This document shows positions 13,097 to 26,122 of a stretch of 64,000 nucleotides of DNA, in pieces; the stretch's first letter is position 1, and every line of letters begins with the position of its first letter. A program made the translations under genes and the position numbers. Source of the stretch: Mastigias papua. Its lineage: Eukaryota > Cnidaria > Scyphozoa > Rhizostomeae > Mastigiidae. The stretch is from NCBI GenBank assembly GCA_964019165.1, contig OZ025287.1, positions 9,222,649 through 9,286,648 on the forward strand. Direction: 5' to 3'. Below the pieces are notes generated by a model. That model was given only the letters and a program-made list of their open reading frames with translations, did not search any database and had not been told where the DNA came from.

Positions 13097-14626
13097 GATC
13101 ACATTAGATGACAATGGAACATTAGTCTCGACTCTGTACAGTTAAATCTTCAATGACAGTTGTATACCTTAGTTTCTCATAGCATTTTACCATAATCTTA
13201 TTAATATCAGGGTCGGTGTTTTTTACTTCATATTTTCAAGTTTTCTTAATGTAAGTTCATTATGTGGTGACACAAATATTTATCCCATTTAGTTAGATGT
13301 TAAAATATGAGTTGAGAAATGTTGTATCTGTTCAACTTTTCTGCAGTGAAAACTTCATCTTAAGGTGTGCGGAAGGTGTTTCTTTTGCAACACACCCCTG
13401 ATTCAAAAAGCCTTCGGCACACCACTGCTGAACATTACTTTTCTCTGTCATCTTGAAATAATGCAGAGAGTTCTCCCACTTCCTCTGGAATTTCTTTTGC
13501 ATCACCGGTAAAGAAGCTAGCAGAGGCGTCATGGTCAGGGGGGTGTAGGGGTCCAGTGGGTCCCTTAGTTGAGGTTTTTCCCCGATATGTCAGAGTTGTT
13601 AGAACATTTCCAACATACTAGCTCTACTTAAACATTTGTCGGAAAATGTCCTTCCTTGGCCCCACCCCCTAAACCTGGAGCCCCTCGATGCTTCTCGGCA
13701 TTATTCACAGACATTGATTGTAAAGCCTACGGCTCGATTTTCATCCTTAGCTATAACCATACCAGTGGTCAATTTAAACAATTTACCTTGGAAATCCATC
13801 CTTTCCATAAAAATTCGTGTTGTAAGCATGCCCCCCCCCCAAACACCATGCAACAACACATCCTCCTTCCCCTACGCCCACGTGGCCAATGAGTTGGCAA
13901 AATATTGATTAGGAAACACGCATGCGTAGGCGCTTCCAAGAATAACTTAGTCCTCAGCTGCACACTTTCCAGGAGGAAGAACAAGGGATTGCGATATATT
14001 CTGTCGACCAGAGAAGAGGTTATCAAGTGCACAGGTAAAAGTGGTTTTACTGGTATCTTTTGATGCCATATTTGTAAATTTGATAGCAGCATTGGTTAGA
14101 TAGTGTGTCACGAAGCACGCCCACCAGCCTTCTTCCTTGTCGCTAGGCCAACCATTGTACAGAAGAAGGTAAGGAATATCCATCGAACTTTTTAAGCCAA
14201 GTGGTGCTAACCTTGCTAAGTTGAGAGTTGTAATAAAAATTTGTAAACGTTGCAGATAATTGAAATATCTTTGCATTGCTGAACTTCATGTAGCATTTGT
14301 AGGGATTGCCTTTTGGCTGCTGTTTCCCTAGGACCTTAGATGCAAATATGTGTAGGAAACTTATTTACTCGATATCCAGTTGAAAGTTTAAAGATTAAAA
14401 TCCACCGTGTTTTATCTATTCACTTGCAACTTAGAAAATGCAGAAGGGACACATATAGGTATCTGAGACAAGAGTATGATAAACCCTCCGAAATGGTAAC
14501 AAATAGCTCTTTCGAGAACTGTATGTATACATATGCCAGGCCAGTGTAAGGTCATTCCTAGGATGGCAATGATCTATGTCAAGAGACCTTTAAATTTCGT
14601 CGGTATGCTAAGTAATGGTTATGTCA
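13097..14626. other. Intergenic, no supported gene
   Basis: It contains a C-rich stretch near 13660-13870 and overlapping minus-strand open frames around 13770-14276 that match nothing I know. I treat them as chance frames. Confidence 0.45.
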
Positions 14627-14671
14627 CTACTTCCCCTTTCCTGTTGTATTGCAGGAAAGGGGAAGAAGTAG
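14627..14671. other. Strong hairpin upstream of transaldolase
   Basis: CTACTTCCCCTTTCCTG is followed after an 8-base loop by its complement CAGGAAAGGGGAAG-AAGTAG, with an A bulge. It lies about 180 bases before the transaldolase start codon, so it is in the promoter or the 5' UTR. Confidence 0.7.
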
Positions 14672-14847
14672 AATATCTATTGCTTCCTTGATAGAAGTAT
14701 GTTCATTCAGATTTCACTTTTAATGGTGGTCTGCAACGTTTTAGCCATCTCTGGCTGTTTATGAAAAGTGCAAATCTTTTCGATATATTCTAGGCAATAG
14801 CAAATTGCAGCCTCTTCATTCACTGGATCATTACCCATTTTTAAGCA

Positions 14848-17800
14848 ATGGCTGAAGGGAATTCATTAGAACAACTTAAGAAGTTGACAACTGTAGTGGC
14901 AGATACTGGTGATTTTCAGGGTATGAAAAACATTTTGCAGCTTATTCAGTTCAGTTCATATATTATTCCTTTTATCATTAAATGTTTTTTTGATAAGGCT
15001 GTGGTTTAGAATGTTTTATTTGAATTCCAGTATGTCTGGGAATCTATTTATCTATTTATATATTTAATGTGCAAAACCTATGAAGCAGAATAGATATTTA
15101 AGCACAAGCTTGGTTAGTAGATTTTAGTTATAGATAAAGAATAATTAAATAAATAGCTTTGCACAGATTCACTTTAAGCAGACATAGTCAGATAAGCAGA
15201 AATTGATCAGTGCTTTCGTTTTCATAGATTCCTGATATTATTCGGCAATAGTTTATGATCTAAAAATAGTGCCATTAAATTGCATGTTTTATTGGAATAT
15301 TAGATTCAGAGGAAACATCATATGGTCACAAAAATTGCAGGAACAATTCAGTTTGCTATGATGTGTTGGTCAGGACTTACCATAAATTTCCACTATTTTA
15401 TGATTGATCATGGCTGCTTGCTGTGCCATTTTTAGGCCTGGCAATTAAACTTCCTCCCTTATGCCAATTCCCACCCACTTTCAGAAAACATTGATATACA
15501 ACAAATGTTGTAAGAGAATGTTATTCAAAAGAGAAAACTGAATAGTGAACCAGTACTGAAGCACTTTTCACACTCCAATTGTATACTTCTTTTATAGAAA
15601 TGTATTTGGTTGTATAAAATAGATATCTTATTTAATGGAGGAAGTTCAAAGAGAATTATAATATGAATGTTTTAGCTTCCTCTTCTGTGAATTTCTTGAT
15701 TAATTTATAAAGTTTCATATCTATTTTGTAGCAATTGCACAGTTTCAACCAACAGATGCAACAACAAACCCATCATTAATATTAGCTGCAAGTAAACTTC
15801 CACAGTATCAAAGTCTGATAGATGATGCCATCAAGTATGGGGAAGCAAATGGGAAGTGAGTTTAGTCTTTTTGCTAGATGTCATCTTTGCAGAAATCATG
15901 CAAGAATATCCAATCTAATGTATGTTGTGTAACTATTATGCTGATGGAAGCTATCTACTTGATAAGTCTCTAAGGTAAAAGGTACATATTACTCCAGTAT
16001 GCAATTCCATTCATCATTCAGAAGGCTCTTATCCTGAACTACTGGCATAATGAGGTAAGATGGCCACTTACTATTCTCACTGCCTTTAATTTCCCCAGTG
16101 TTACCACCAAGCACCACCCATTTGCTACTGGATGGAGATTGATGTATACTAACAACTACTGAAATTCAGCAAAAGAACTGTACAAAAAATGAAGTAAACC
16201 ATCAAAGTGACCACTCAACACAGCAAAACCTTGAATGAACAAGAATTTAACATTGTAATTACCACCATAACTGAAGTATCATTATCCAGATTTACTATAG
16301 CTATTAAAATATAATATATATAGTTCTTAAGGATGCCATGACATTTTGTAAAATATAGTGAAAATTATTATAATCTTAATGTTTTGCAGATTCCTTTGGT
16401 AAAATTTGGAAACTATCTGCTAAAAGTATTACTTCGTATGTTTTGTAAGCTGATCAGAGATTTTAGAATTCTTTTTCATTTTTTTCAGAGACACCAATGA
16501 GAAAGTCACAGCAGCTATGGACAAACTGGTACATTTTCTTTGAATTATCTTCATCATTAGCTTTCACATGTTGACATTTGTTCTCCATGATAACACAGCC
16601 ATCTTCCCAGCTGACACCTAAGTGGCTCTTTTTATAAGGTCTTCCTATCCAAACAGGCACTTATATATGCAAACAGGTACTCACATACTGCATACACATA
16701 ATACACAGTTAGCACACACATATGTGCACATGCAACACACATAGGCCAACACACATGACACACACTGTATATGCAATGCACAGACATATGAAACACCGAA
16801 ACAGCAGACGGTGAGAACATACACTCAAGCACACATGCATGTATGCACACCTGAGATAACTTTCTATAGATATAAATTGGGTAAATAGTCTCTTTGTAAC
16901 TTACTGACTTTTCAATATCACACTAAAAAGCGGGAACATCCCTCAAGCCCACTGCACACTGCAGAGTTTTGTCTGTCAAAGATGAAGATTTTTGTTTTTC
17001 GTCTGTCAAAGACGAAAATCTGCCATTTGCGGTACGCAACGAGGAAGATTTTTGTCTTTCACAGACGGTCTTCAAAATTCAACATGTTCAATCTCAAAGA
17101 CTGTCTTGCAAAGACGAAAGATTAAAATCTGTCATGTGCAGATTCCACACCACAAAAGCATCTCATAGACTGAGTTAGCAATGCTTAGCAACCAATAAGT
17201 GAGCACATTGGTATCATGTGACCTCAGTGCCTGGCACCAATCCTGGGGGTGATTCGTTTGGTGTTGAGTGCAATGTCAATAAGCAAAATATCGGCCACGT
17301 GCAGAATTTCTATCAGAGACGAAAAGCTTCGTCTTTCAAAAGCAAAAATCTGTCTTGTGCAGAATAAAACGTTTGGATCAAAGACCACACCTATTGTCTT
17401 TCAAAGATGAAAATCTGCCGTGTGCAGTGGGCTTCAGCATACTGAATGGAGTTTTATGATATCACACTCATCAGGGTATGAAATGGTGAAAGAATGAACA
17501 AAATAGATGAGATTTCAACAAATATATATGCTCATTTGGCATAAAACTAGAAAGGATAAACTGCCATTTCACCAGTTGTTAATTCTGTGGACAGTTCAAT
17601 TCATTTGAATCAACCACCACATTTTGGTTTATCTCTAAAGCCACGCAGTTGCAGAAATTTCAGTGTTTATGTATTTTACTTGCTCTGTCTCGTTTCTATA
17701 TTTTGTATTTTTATTTGAACGTTGATGCCTCTCTTTTATGTTCTTTGCATATTTTACCCTCTGTAGTTTATTAGCGATGTATGATTTTGCAGTTTGTATC

Positions 17801-20800
17801 ATTTGGCCTTGAAATCTTGAAAGTTGTTCCAGGTCGAGTTTCAACAGAAGTCGATGCAAGGTTGGCAAAATTAATTATAACCTCTCAATATTAGCAAAGA
17901 ACAAATCTATGTGAGCCTTGGCTTTTCTGTATTGTTCCTTATCACCTTTCAAAAGCGCTGTATTAATGTTATTTACATCAAGCTGGTCTCGTGATAAGAT
18001 CTGGATAATCTCCAGCTTTTTCCATAATTTTATACCAATGCAACTTCATTCATACATAGTTTTGACTTCATAGGTTTTATCTATGGTAGCTGTGCAGCTT
18101 TTCTTGACGTGTTTTGCATAAAATTAAGTTGACGTAAGCAACTGTTATGTGGGTATTGTATTGTTGGGGAGTGGGGACAACACAACAGTTTGAGGCCTTG
18201 TTGTAAAGTATTAGATATGGGAAGGGGGGGTTTATTTATGTTTATTTAACAGAAAATATGTGCTGGGCCGTCACTCATGAAAATGAAATGTAAGAAGTCC
18301 ACATTGGGAAGTCAACTATCTTTACTTTTCCCGAAAGTCATAGTGTGTGCACCGCTCGCCATTCTACACTCAACGGCTCATATAACGTGCTACGCATCGC
18401 ACGTGGACCATTTTACTTGCGGAGAAAGTTGGGATGATGTTGTTCAGATTATTAGATATTCTACAGTTGAAGCAAGCTCTGGAGCCCTCTTGGCCTACTT
18501 CCTTTCTGATCATTATTTTTGTGATCACTTCTCTTTTTTCTATTTCTATTTTTCTTTTTTCATGACTAGTTTAGCGTTTACTCCCAGGTGCTTATTAGAA
18601 GAATAGAAAGTGCTCACATGCTTGGATTTTTTCCCTGCCAGCTATGCCTTATTAGTACCCTCTGATTTATTTTACACAGGCATGGACTCCATTGCCTCTT
18701 AGGAAATCTTTGACTTCTTCAATTTCAAATGTTGATTTATTGATGTTACACTCGAGTTACAATTTTTAGAACAGACTTTCAGTTTTTACTTTCACACACC
18801 TGCAAGACTTTAGTGTCGGAAAACTTTCTAACACCCATGTAATCACACCCTCAATATTTGTATTTAATTTCTTGTTTTATTTTCATACAGGCTCTCATTC
18901 GATGTCGAAGGCTCAATAGATAAAGCCAAGAAATTCATAGAGCTTTATGAACAAGCTGGAATAAGCAAAGAGAGAGTCCTTATTAAACTCAGCTCAACAT
19001 GGGAAGGCATCCAAGCAGCTAAGTATGTTATACGACTTTTTATGCAAAGCTAGTTTGGCCTGTTTACGCTTTTTGTTGGTAACGGATATTCAAATGCTAT
19101 TCTAAAGTATTGCCGATACTGTAGCCAAATGCTGTTTCTAAGATAGCATTTGACGGACTCTACACTGGGCTATCTGATTGGTCAATTTCACAGAGGATCC
19201 CCACAATGGAATCACCCTTTATAGCCAATCAAGATTTTCCCAATCTGTTGAACGCACTTGAAGTTTCGTATATTCGATGGTTGTGTCCACTTTTAACCTT
19301 TTAAACATTATATTTATGCAGAGATGACAGGTATCGTCCCTATCATTCTCTAGGCTCTTCTGCCATTGTGATGATTCCAGCAGTATTTTGTTGCGGTAGG
19401 GACATTCCCCTGTTATAGGTACCCGTTAAGCGGTGGAAAGCTCTGTCTTTTCAGTGAGTTGCAATTTTCTGTAATAATTATATTTGAATGCATATCTTTA
19501 TCTGTTTTCCAGAATTCTCGAAGAACAACACGGGATTCACTGTAATTTGACCCTACTGTTTGCCTTCGCTCAGGTATTTTGTAAAACGTTTGTCAACTCC
19601 CCCGTCACATAGTATATTCACTATCTTTACATATGACTTTCTTTGTAAATGACAGGGTGGCTCTTATCAACTATTTTGATTTTAACGTCACTTCTCCACA
19701 TCCAGGAAGCTCTATACCACTGACATTTCCAAATAGCCTTCATAGTTTTTACATATCACTTGCATAAATTTCCAGTTTATTTACATGTGATTTGCATATC
19801 ATTTGCATAAATTTCCATATTATTTGCTTACCACATGCATACATTTCAGTTTTATTTGCATATGATGTGCATATCATTTGCATAAATTTCCATAATATTT
19901 ACATATCATTTGCATATATCTGTATATTATTTGCATATCATTGGCAGACATTTCCATGTTAGTTGAAGATGATTTGCAAATAATCTGCATGCATTTTCAT
20001 ATTATTTGAATATCATTAACGTACATCTTCCTCTTATCTGCATTTCATTTGCATACATTTCTACAATCCTTGCATATTATTTATATACATGTCATTTGCA
20101 TGGTATTTGCGTATCATTATTGATGATCTTATTTTTTCATTGACTTTTGGTACATTGAATTATACTATATTTTATAAGTTTATGTTATACCACATCACTT
20201 TATAGTACATTTTTCTATATCATTATATGTTATATTATTTTATAGTTTTTTTGTTGCGTTAATTTTATTTTATTGATTATGTTTCATTTTCTTGTATTGT
20301 TGTATATAATTTGTACCTCTGGGGAACACTGAATCAGTACAACCAATTGTCTCGAAAGCAAGTACCCACAAAGTTGTTTCATCACTTTTGTTTCTTCATA
20401 GGCAGTTGCATGTGCTGAAGCAGGTGTTACGTTAATTTCGCCATTTGTTGGTAGAATCTACGACTGGTATGTCAAATCAACTGGACAGAAAACTTTTGCT
20501 CCTCAAGATGACCCAGGTACTTCTTTCTTGCAACAGTATGCTTGCAACAAGGCCCATTAGTTTTAAGAAACTTAAACCTCCTGCACATTTATTCATTATA
20601 TGTTTAAAGGTTATCGCATTTTATATAATTTTAAGATCGTTTTTACCATTCTATGATTAATTTGGTTGTATAAATGTTCTCAATTTAACAGTAGTTTTGT
20701 GTACTTAGTATTGCCATCACGATTGATTGTTTGATGTTTTACCCTTCAGTTAGTGTTGTGCTCCCATATTTCGATAGTTTTGCATTCGCTTTTCGGTTCG

Positions 20801-23130
20801 TTTCATTCTAAGAAGAACATTAATAGGAGTTTGTTATATTTTATGCACGTTTCATCCCTCGTTCTTCAAGAGGGGAACTTAAATTGGTGAAAGCTATCAT
20901 CTTAGTTTCAGCTGAGAACATCTTATGAAATATGGGATGTATTCTCTCAAAGTTGATTCTCCATCACGAAAATGTTATTATCAATACAGTAAATCCTCGA
21001 ATTGGCCCCCTCGAATAACCCCCTCCCTCGAATAAGCCCCCGTGCTAGAATTTCAAATTGTTGATAAGCCCCCCTCGAATAAGCCCCCACCCCCAGATGA
21101 TGATGAAGACTTTGATAAAAACTAATGCTTAAATTTGGACTTTTCTTGTAATATCATGAAAAAAGGAGTTTTGATAGCAAGCTTTTTATACGACATTTGT
21201 CAAATTATTTTTAGCCATCCTCGAATAAGCCCCCATCCAAAAAGTATCAAAAATAAATAAGCCCCCAGGGGGCTAATTCGAGTATTTACGGTACTCAGAC
21301 ACACTCGTGTTTTAGCCAGTCAAGATTAGCCCAATTCAATATCAAATTCAGCTTGATCTCTCATTTACAAAATTGAATTTTTATATTAACTGTATCTTAT
21401 CTCGTTGTATGCAATGCTGATCTAATGCCTTGCTATCGTAATCTTTCAGGAGTTAAGAGTGTCACAGCCATCTATAATTACTATAAGAAGTTTGGCTACA
21501 AGACCATCGTAATGGGAGCATCATTCAGAAACACGCAACAAATCCTCGCTTTGGCTGGTTGTGATAATCTGACCATATCGTAAGTAATTCCTGAAATGTC
21601 TGCAAGACAATTTTATCTCTTGGTCTGTTGCACGTTTTTGCATCAAGCTGAGTTCTGCCTTCAGCCTGAATTTTTCTTAATATTTTATCAAGTCCAGCAT
21701 TTCATTTTTCATTGTTTCCTAAGTTCCTTTGCTGTTCAAAAAACTCTTCTAACTTAGATGAGGTGATTGTAATATAAGGAATGGAATTGTCAGGTTTTGT
21801 GACGCATGTATGCAATTGAAGTTCATCGAAGTCTAACCGTGAATTCGATGTTTTAAGTGATGTCATAAACTTAATGTTTATTGATACAATCTGCGCAACG
21901 TCATTTATCACAAAGGATGTGCTTGTAACGTTAACATCTAAAACTCAATCCTGCCTGTATTTCTTATGTATATACTTCTTTGTTAGTAAAAATACATGAG
22001 GTTTTTTCTTAGCAAGAAGTGTAGCATTACTGCAAACTATCAAATGGTATGGATCCCTTGCTCATGTTTAATTACAGTTTTGCCGTCGACTGATCTAAAG
22101 GTATTTTCTTATGCAAAGGCCTTCTTATCCCTACACTTACGATGCTGGTTTTGTGTTTGGAACAGGCCATTAAAAAAGATCTCTGTATTAACGCAAAAGG
22201 CAGACTGTTTTTTGTTTCTTTAAGAGGTAACCTGAATGATAATTACACCTATTTTTCGGCCCCATTTTAGGCCTAAATTGCTAGAAGAGCTCAAGCAATC
22301 ATTGGCTAGTGTGCCCAGAATGCTTAGTGTTGAAACAGGTGAGTATAACTTCAAGTATGAGCCTGTATATTCGTATTTACGTGATGGAAACGTGCAGCAT
22401 TATGAACCAGTTCTCAACACGGACAAGCGGAAGCATGTTAGAATATGCTGACAATATTCGTTTGTCCTGTTTTCATAAGAGCACAATGTTCCATATGCTG
22501 ACTGAAGTTTAGATGGAAATTTGGAGGTAGAATACCCGCCAAACGTCGGTTGGACACTTAACGAAAAGACGATGAAAACCATGTTACTTTTCACACACCC
22601 CCACTCCGCCTTAGACGATGCTGTTTTATCCATCAGACACTTGACACTGTTGCCCAAGTGAAGTTTTCGCTTGTCCTTTTCTCAAAAAACAATATTATAC
22701 GGGGAAGAGGGGGACAAATGGTTAATTCAGATTTAAGAAAGTCGAAAGTGTCCCAGGGCTTTCGGTGAATATTGTAGATGAATCTACATACTCACGTGAC
22801 TGTAGGAATATTGCATCTGATTGGTTAACAAATGTACTTTCAGCGTACTACAACAAGCTTCCAATATTTCCTATTCTGCTTCGCTGATAGGATTGTATAG
22901 GCCTATTGACTCTTATTTCTTTGCAAACTTTTTTATCACTCTTACAATTGTGTATTGCTCCTACAGCTCAAGCTAAGGAGATCGAAAAGGTTCATTTAGA
23001 CGAGAAGTCTTTCCGATGGCTGCTAAACGAAGATGCGATGGCTACCGAGAAACTTGCCGAAGGTATACGAAAATTCGCGGAAGATGCCGTGAAACTGGAG
23101 AACTTCTTAATCGAAAAAATGTCTGCTTGA
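14848..23130 (+). CDS. TALDO1: Transaldolase, complete
   Basis: Transfers a dihydroxyacetone unit between sugar phosphates in the non-oxidative pentose phosphate pathway (sedoheptulose-7-P + glyceraldehyde-3-P to erythrose-4-P + fructose-6-P), in the cytosol. Ten exons are 14848-14920, 15732-15855, 16489-16528, 17793-17860, 18891-19022, 19513-19573, 20402-20516, 21450-21579, 22271-22338 and 22967-23130. All borders are GT-AG with matching phases and give 324 residues, close to the animal length of about 337. The alpha/beta-barrel signatures are intact: VVADTGDF with Asp19, [18 protein letters not shown] with Glu98, and [12 protein letters not shown] with the Schiff-base Lys134. Further conserved blocks are [22 protein letters not shown] and SFRNT. 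The C-terminus ends EKMSA, slightly shorter than in vertebrates. Nothing suggests a pseudogene. Confidence 0.98.
16632..16850. repeat. CA/ACAC-rich low-complexity tract in a transaldolase intron
   Basis: Irregular cacaca/acacat runs inside the intron after exon 3. The cysteine-rich minus-strand frame here is a by-product. Confidence 0.6.
16946..17433. mobile_element. 488-bp TIR element (MITE) in a transaldolase intron
   Basis: The left end AGCCCACTGCACACTGCAGA is mirrored by the right end, whose reverse complement reads AGCCCACTGCACACGGCAGA. A TCA duplication flanks both sides (16943-16945 and 17434-17436). Inside, a phrase like gtctttcaaagacgaaaatctg recurs in both orientations, giving subterminal repeats. 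No transposase is encoded, so it is non-autonomous; the 3-bp duplication would fit a PIF/Harbinger-type source. Confidence 0.75.
19738..20110. repeat. AT-rich minisatellite with ATTTGCAT core
   Basis: Imperfect tandem copies of a roughly 30-base unit containing atttgcat and aaatttcca in the transaldolase intron after exon 6. The ATTTGCAT core repeatedly recreates an octamer-like motif, which is probably incidental. Confidence 0.65.
20987..21291. mobile_element. 305-bp TIR element with TA duplication, GGCCCCCT-rich ends
   Basis: The left end CAGTAAATCCTCGAATTGGC faces the right end, whose reverse complement is CCGTAAATACTCGAATTAGC. TA dinucleotides flank both sides (20985-20986 and 21292-21293), which suits a Tc1/mariner-type MITE. 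Inside, cctcgaataagccccc recurs. It lies in the transaldolase intron after exon 7. A truncated relative in opposite orientation is at 35490-35705. Confidence 0.75.
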
Positions 23131-24060
23131 TGGGTCGCATGTTTGTGTAGTTATTCTGGAAAGATTTGTTGTATTAGTCAATGATCTTTCGATATTTATT
23201 TAAGATACTAAACTTTTTGATACCCCCAAAAATTTGTTTCAGTCACTTCTTTGATCTTAACCTGTGTTAGTTTCCCTTTGATTGATTGTCACAATTCTTG
23301 ATAATATCGCCGTAACTGGGTCACTGTTTGCTAGTTTGTTCTTGATGGCACCGCTTAGCTTGGCCTCATCGTATGAGTCGTAAATTAACTATAAAATGAC
23401 TTGCCACCTACCGTGTTATGGTCAAAGTATACTTTTCGGTCACAAAATATACTAAATTGATTAGCTGTTTTGACCATTTGATTGTTCATTTTACGGTTAA
23501 TGGTCATAAGACATTACATTTTACTCTCAAAATGTATAGATAGGGTGATTACCTTGAAACTCTCATCGCATGTTCATTCCCTTTAATAATATCATGAAAT
23601 AAATTCTAACCACAAATGTAGTAAAAGCTCCTTTTTACCATTCATCAAATTTCCGTGAATTTCTCCTCTTCATAAAGCTGGGCTGCAGCGTTTTTACAAC
23701 TTTTAAACTTTTATTATTTAAATATATCTGTTGATTAAGCTGTTAGTAGGTATTTCAACTTGCATATGCTTCCATAGGTTTTTGCGAACCATATAGTTAA
23801 ATTTCTTACCTATAGTGTGTGACAGATCAGGTGAATATTGATTTTTCCGGATATATACAGTGCAGTGTGTACTCTTGCGTTCCGCCGTTGCATTTACTCT
23901 GTCCGGGTACACTTTGCTCCTTATTTGGGTGAAGCTAAAGTTGACTTTCGACTATTCAACTGCCGGATAGTTTTGATCCCGCTTGAGAGTTAGAATTTTT
24001 GACTTTCAACTGAAGCTCGCACAGCACCAAGATGAACAATGCTATGGCTCAACAATGTTT
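23131..24060. other. Intergenic, 3' flank of transaldolase
   Basis: It holds the 3' UTR and a possible polyadenylation signal at 23598-23603. Otherwise it is AT-rich sequence with no gene or clear repeat. Confidence 0.45.
23598..23603 (+). terminator. Possible polyadenylation signal of transaldolase (AATAAA)
   Basis: A canonical AATAAA lies about 470 bases after the stop codon. The match is exact, but such hexamers are common in AT-rich DNA. Confidence 0.35.
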
Positions 24061-24354
24061 GTATGCTATTTTTGATTGGCTGAGAACTCCACTCACACTT
24101 AAATTCTTATTGGTTAGCACAATATGGAGAATTTGAATGTGATCAGAGCTCTTAAGGCCCATTTCCAATTACATACGCACTTCTCATTTCGGATGCAAAC
24201 TCGTTGCTCCCAGTCCACATGCGAAAGTTTTTGCGATTTGCGAACGTTCGAATGTGGATTGGGAACACTAAATTCGCATGCTAAACGCGAAACCCGAATG
24301 TAACTGGAAATGGGCCTTTAGCCAATCAAATATTTATGGCACATAAGCTGATCG
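24061..24354. mobile_element. Diverged foldback MITE, interrupted by a second MITE
   Basis: The outer element has inward-facing TTTTTGATTGGCTGAGA (left) and gccaatcaaatatttat (right). Its interior tatggagaatttgaatg + tgatcagagctc closely matches the intact element at 38030-38171. The match breaks at 24155-24317, where another element has inserted. Confidence 0.65.
24155..24317. mobile_element. 163-bp TIR MITE with TTA duplication, nested
   Basis: The ends AGGCCCATTTCCAATTACAT and (reverse complement of the right end) AGGCCCATTTCCAGTTACAT are nearly identical. TTA duplications at 24152-24154 and 24318-24320 flank it. A 3-bp TWA duplication is typical of PIF/Harbinger elements. There is no coding capacity. 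Confidence 0.8.
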
Positions 24355-26122
24355 CAAGTACTTTTGTTAGGGTTCTACTATCATCAGCCATCACAAATCT
24401 AATCAATAACGAACAACAAAGGTGCCGTTTAGAAGCAAACAGAGCGGGATGAATGATAAGAGGTGCATTCTGTATGCTGCCCAGTTTCCCATTTTCGTAT
24501 CACATTTGATAAGATTCAATCTACGTCATGCAAGATGAGGCGGGTTAATTTCCGGAAAGCCTCGTAGCTATGGCTATCTTACACCCAGTCAGGAATTTGC
24601 GAAGTTCACGCCACTTGATGGAAACATGTTGCTATGTTCTACGTCATCATCGAGAAGAATGCTCTTCAGAAACTTTATTTGCAAGTGTTGTAGACCAGTT
24701 GGCCTAAGCTGATCTGGGTTAAATGGTTTTAAAGGAGAATTGCGATAAATGAAAAGAGTTTTAGTCTTCTTACTGTTGTTTACGTGTTTACAACTCATAG
24801 GTTAATACCGTTATAGCTGCTGACTTCGACGTTCGAACACGAATAAACAATCAACAAATCACAGAATCAGATTGGTGAGTTGATATCCTATCACTGATCA
24901 ATTCTATCACACTTAATATATTCCATTTTATTATTCTTTTGATATTTAATATCATACGACTTTATATTGGAGTATTACTAAGTGTTATAGAGACTTAGAA
25001 GGCAAGTGTTATTCAGAATCGAGGTAGCTGTGAACAGCGATTTTGACTACATCGCTTTTCATCCTTCTCAAATTATTTATCATTTTCGAAGTATAAAATT
25101 TGCCAGATACATGAATCTTTGCGTAGTAAATTGTTTGAAAGAAGCGGTAGTATTTTCTTCAATTCGATGACTTTTCACAAAAGCATAAATTCTCAAAAAT
25201 ACAAGTGAATATGCAGTCCATTTTCATTTTGTAGTTAATACAGTCAACCTCACATAATTCGGATCACACAGGACTGGCTGATTTTGTCCGGATTACAGAA
25301 AATCCGGATTACGTAGAAACTTTTTCAGTGTTGCACTTTAATAGGAAACTAATTGGACTTACCAATTCTGTCCGGAATATACAAAAACCCGGATAGAACC
25401 GATCCGAATTATGCAAGGTTGACTGTAGTTGTCTTTATTTGTCTTTTATAGGAATTCTCTTAGTACTCTCTTCTGCATAATTTTAAATTCACATTAGATT
25501 TTATGTGTGCATTGGACAAACTTTGAAAAGAAAGGAGGCTCGAGACTTGTTTAAATAATTCGTACTTTATCTGTAACCAAGCAACTGTTTATTTACACCA
25601 GATCTCAGCTGCACTAGCGAGGCCAACAGACATTTCACGCAATGAGTCACACCAGTCTGTCAGAGAGAGGTTAGTAAATTTCTCGCAGCACGATTGAGAT
25701 ATTTGTATGTTTTGCGTATGCTTAGTAGTGTTTGAAAACATCTTCCCATATAATGTATGCAACATCATGCAATACCATGGCAAGCCATGCAACACTACTC
25801 AACACCACATAGTCAGAGACGCAGATCGGAACAATTATAACTGGGGCAAGAATTGAAAGTTAATGTGGGGCTCTGGGCGTTTCAAACATACCCTACAGTG
25901 TCAATGACACTGTAGGTACTGTGTCATATTAGTCCTATCCCCGCAATACTGTTCGACTGCACGCCTTTCGATTGCACACCGTTCACACCATTCTGCACTT
26001 CATAATGCAGTCCCAATCACTTTCCTGCGTTGCTTTATCATCTATATACTTGTACGTTCGTTTACTCCACAAAGCTTAGCTCACTCCAGAAAACTCTTTA
26101 AAATGCCCTTTTTAAATACCAG
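24355..26122. other. Upstream region of the SGNH gene
   Basis: No supported coding exon apart from the pogo-like MITE at 25241-25425. A possible 5' non-coding exon of the SGNH gene could end at the donor GATTG/gtgagt near 24873; this is speculative. Confidence 0.35.
25241..25425. mobile_element. 185-bp pogo/Tigger-like MITE
   Basis: The left TIR CAGTCAACCTCACATAATTC and the right TIR (reverse complement CAGTCAACCTTGCATAATTC) differ at two positions and are flanked by TA at 25239-25240 and 25426-25427. The CAGTCAACCTxxCATAA type of end and TA target fit the pogo/Tigger group. It is internally deleted, with no transposase. Confidence 0.8.

Noticed and set aside
13769..14276. Overlapping minus-strand frames of 107-109 codons between the LDLa-EGF gene and transaldolase
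   Set aside because: No recognisable motif, no splice partners and no matching neighbour; most likely chance.
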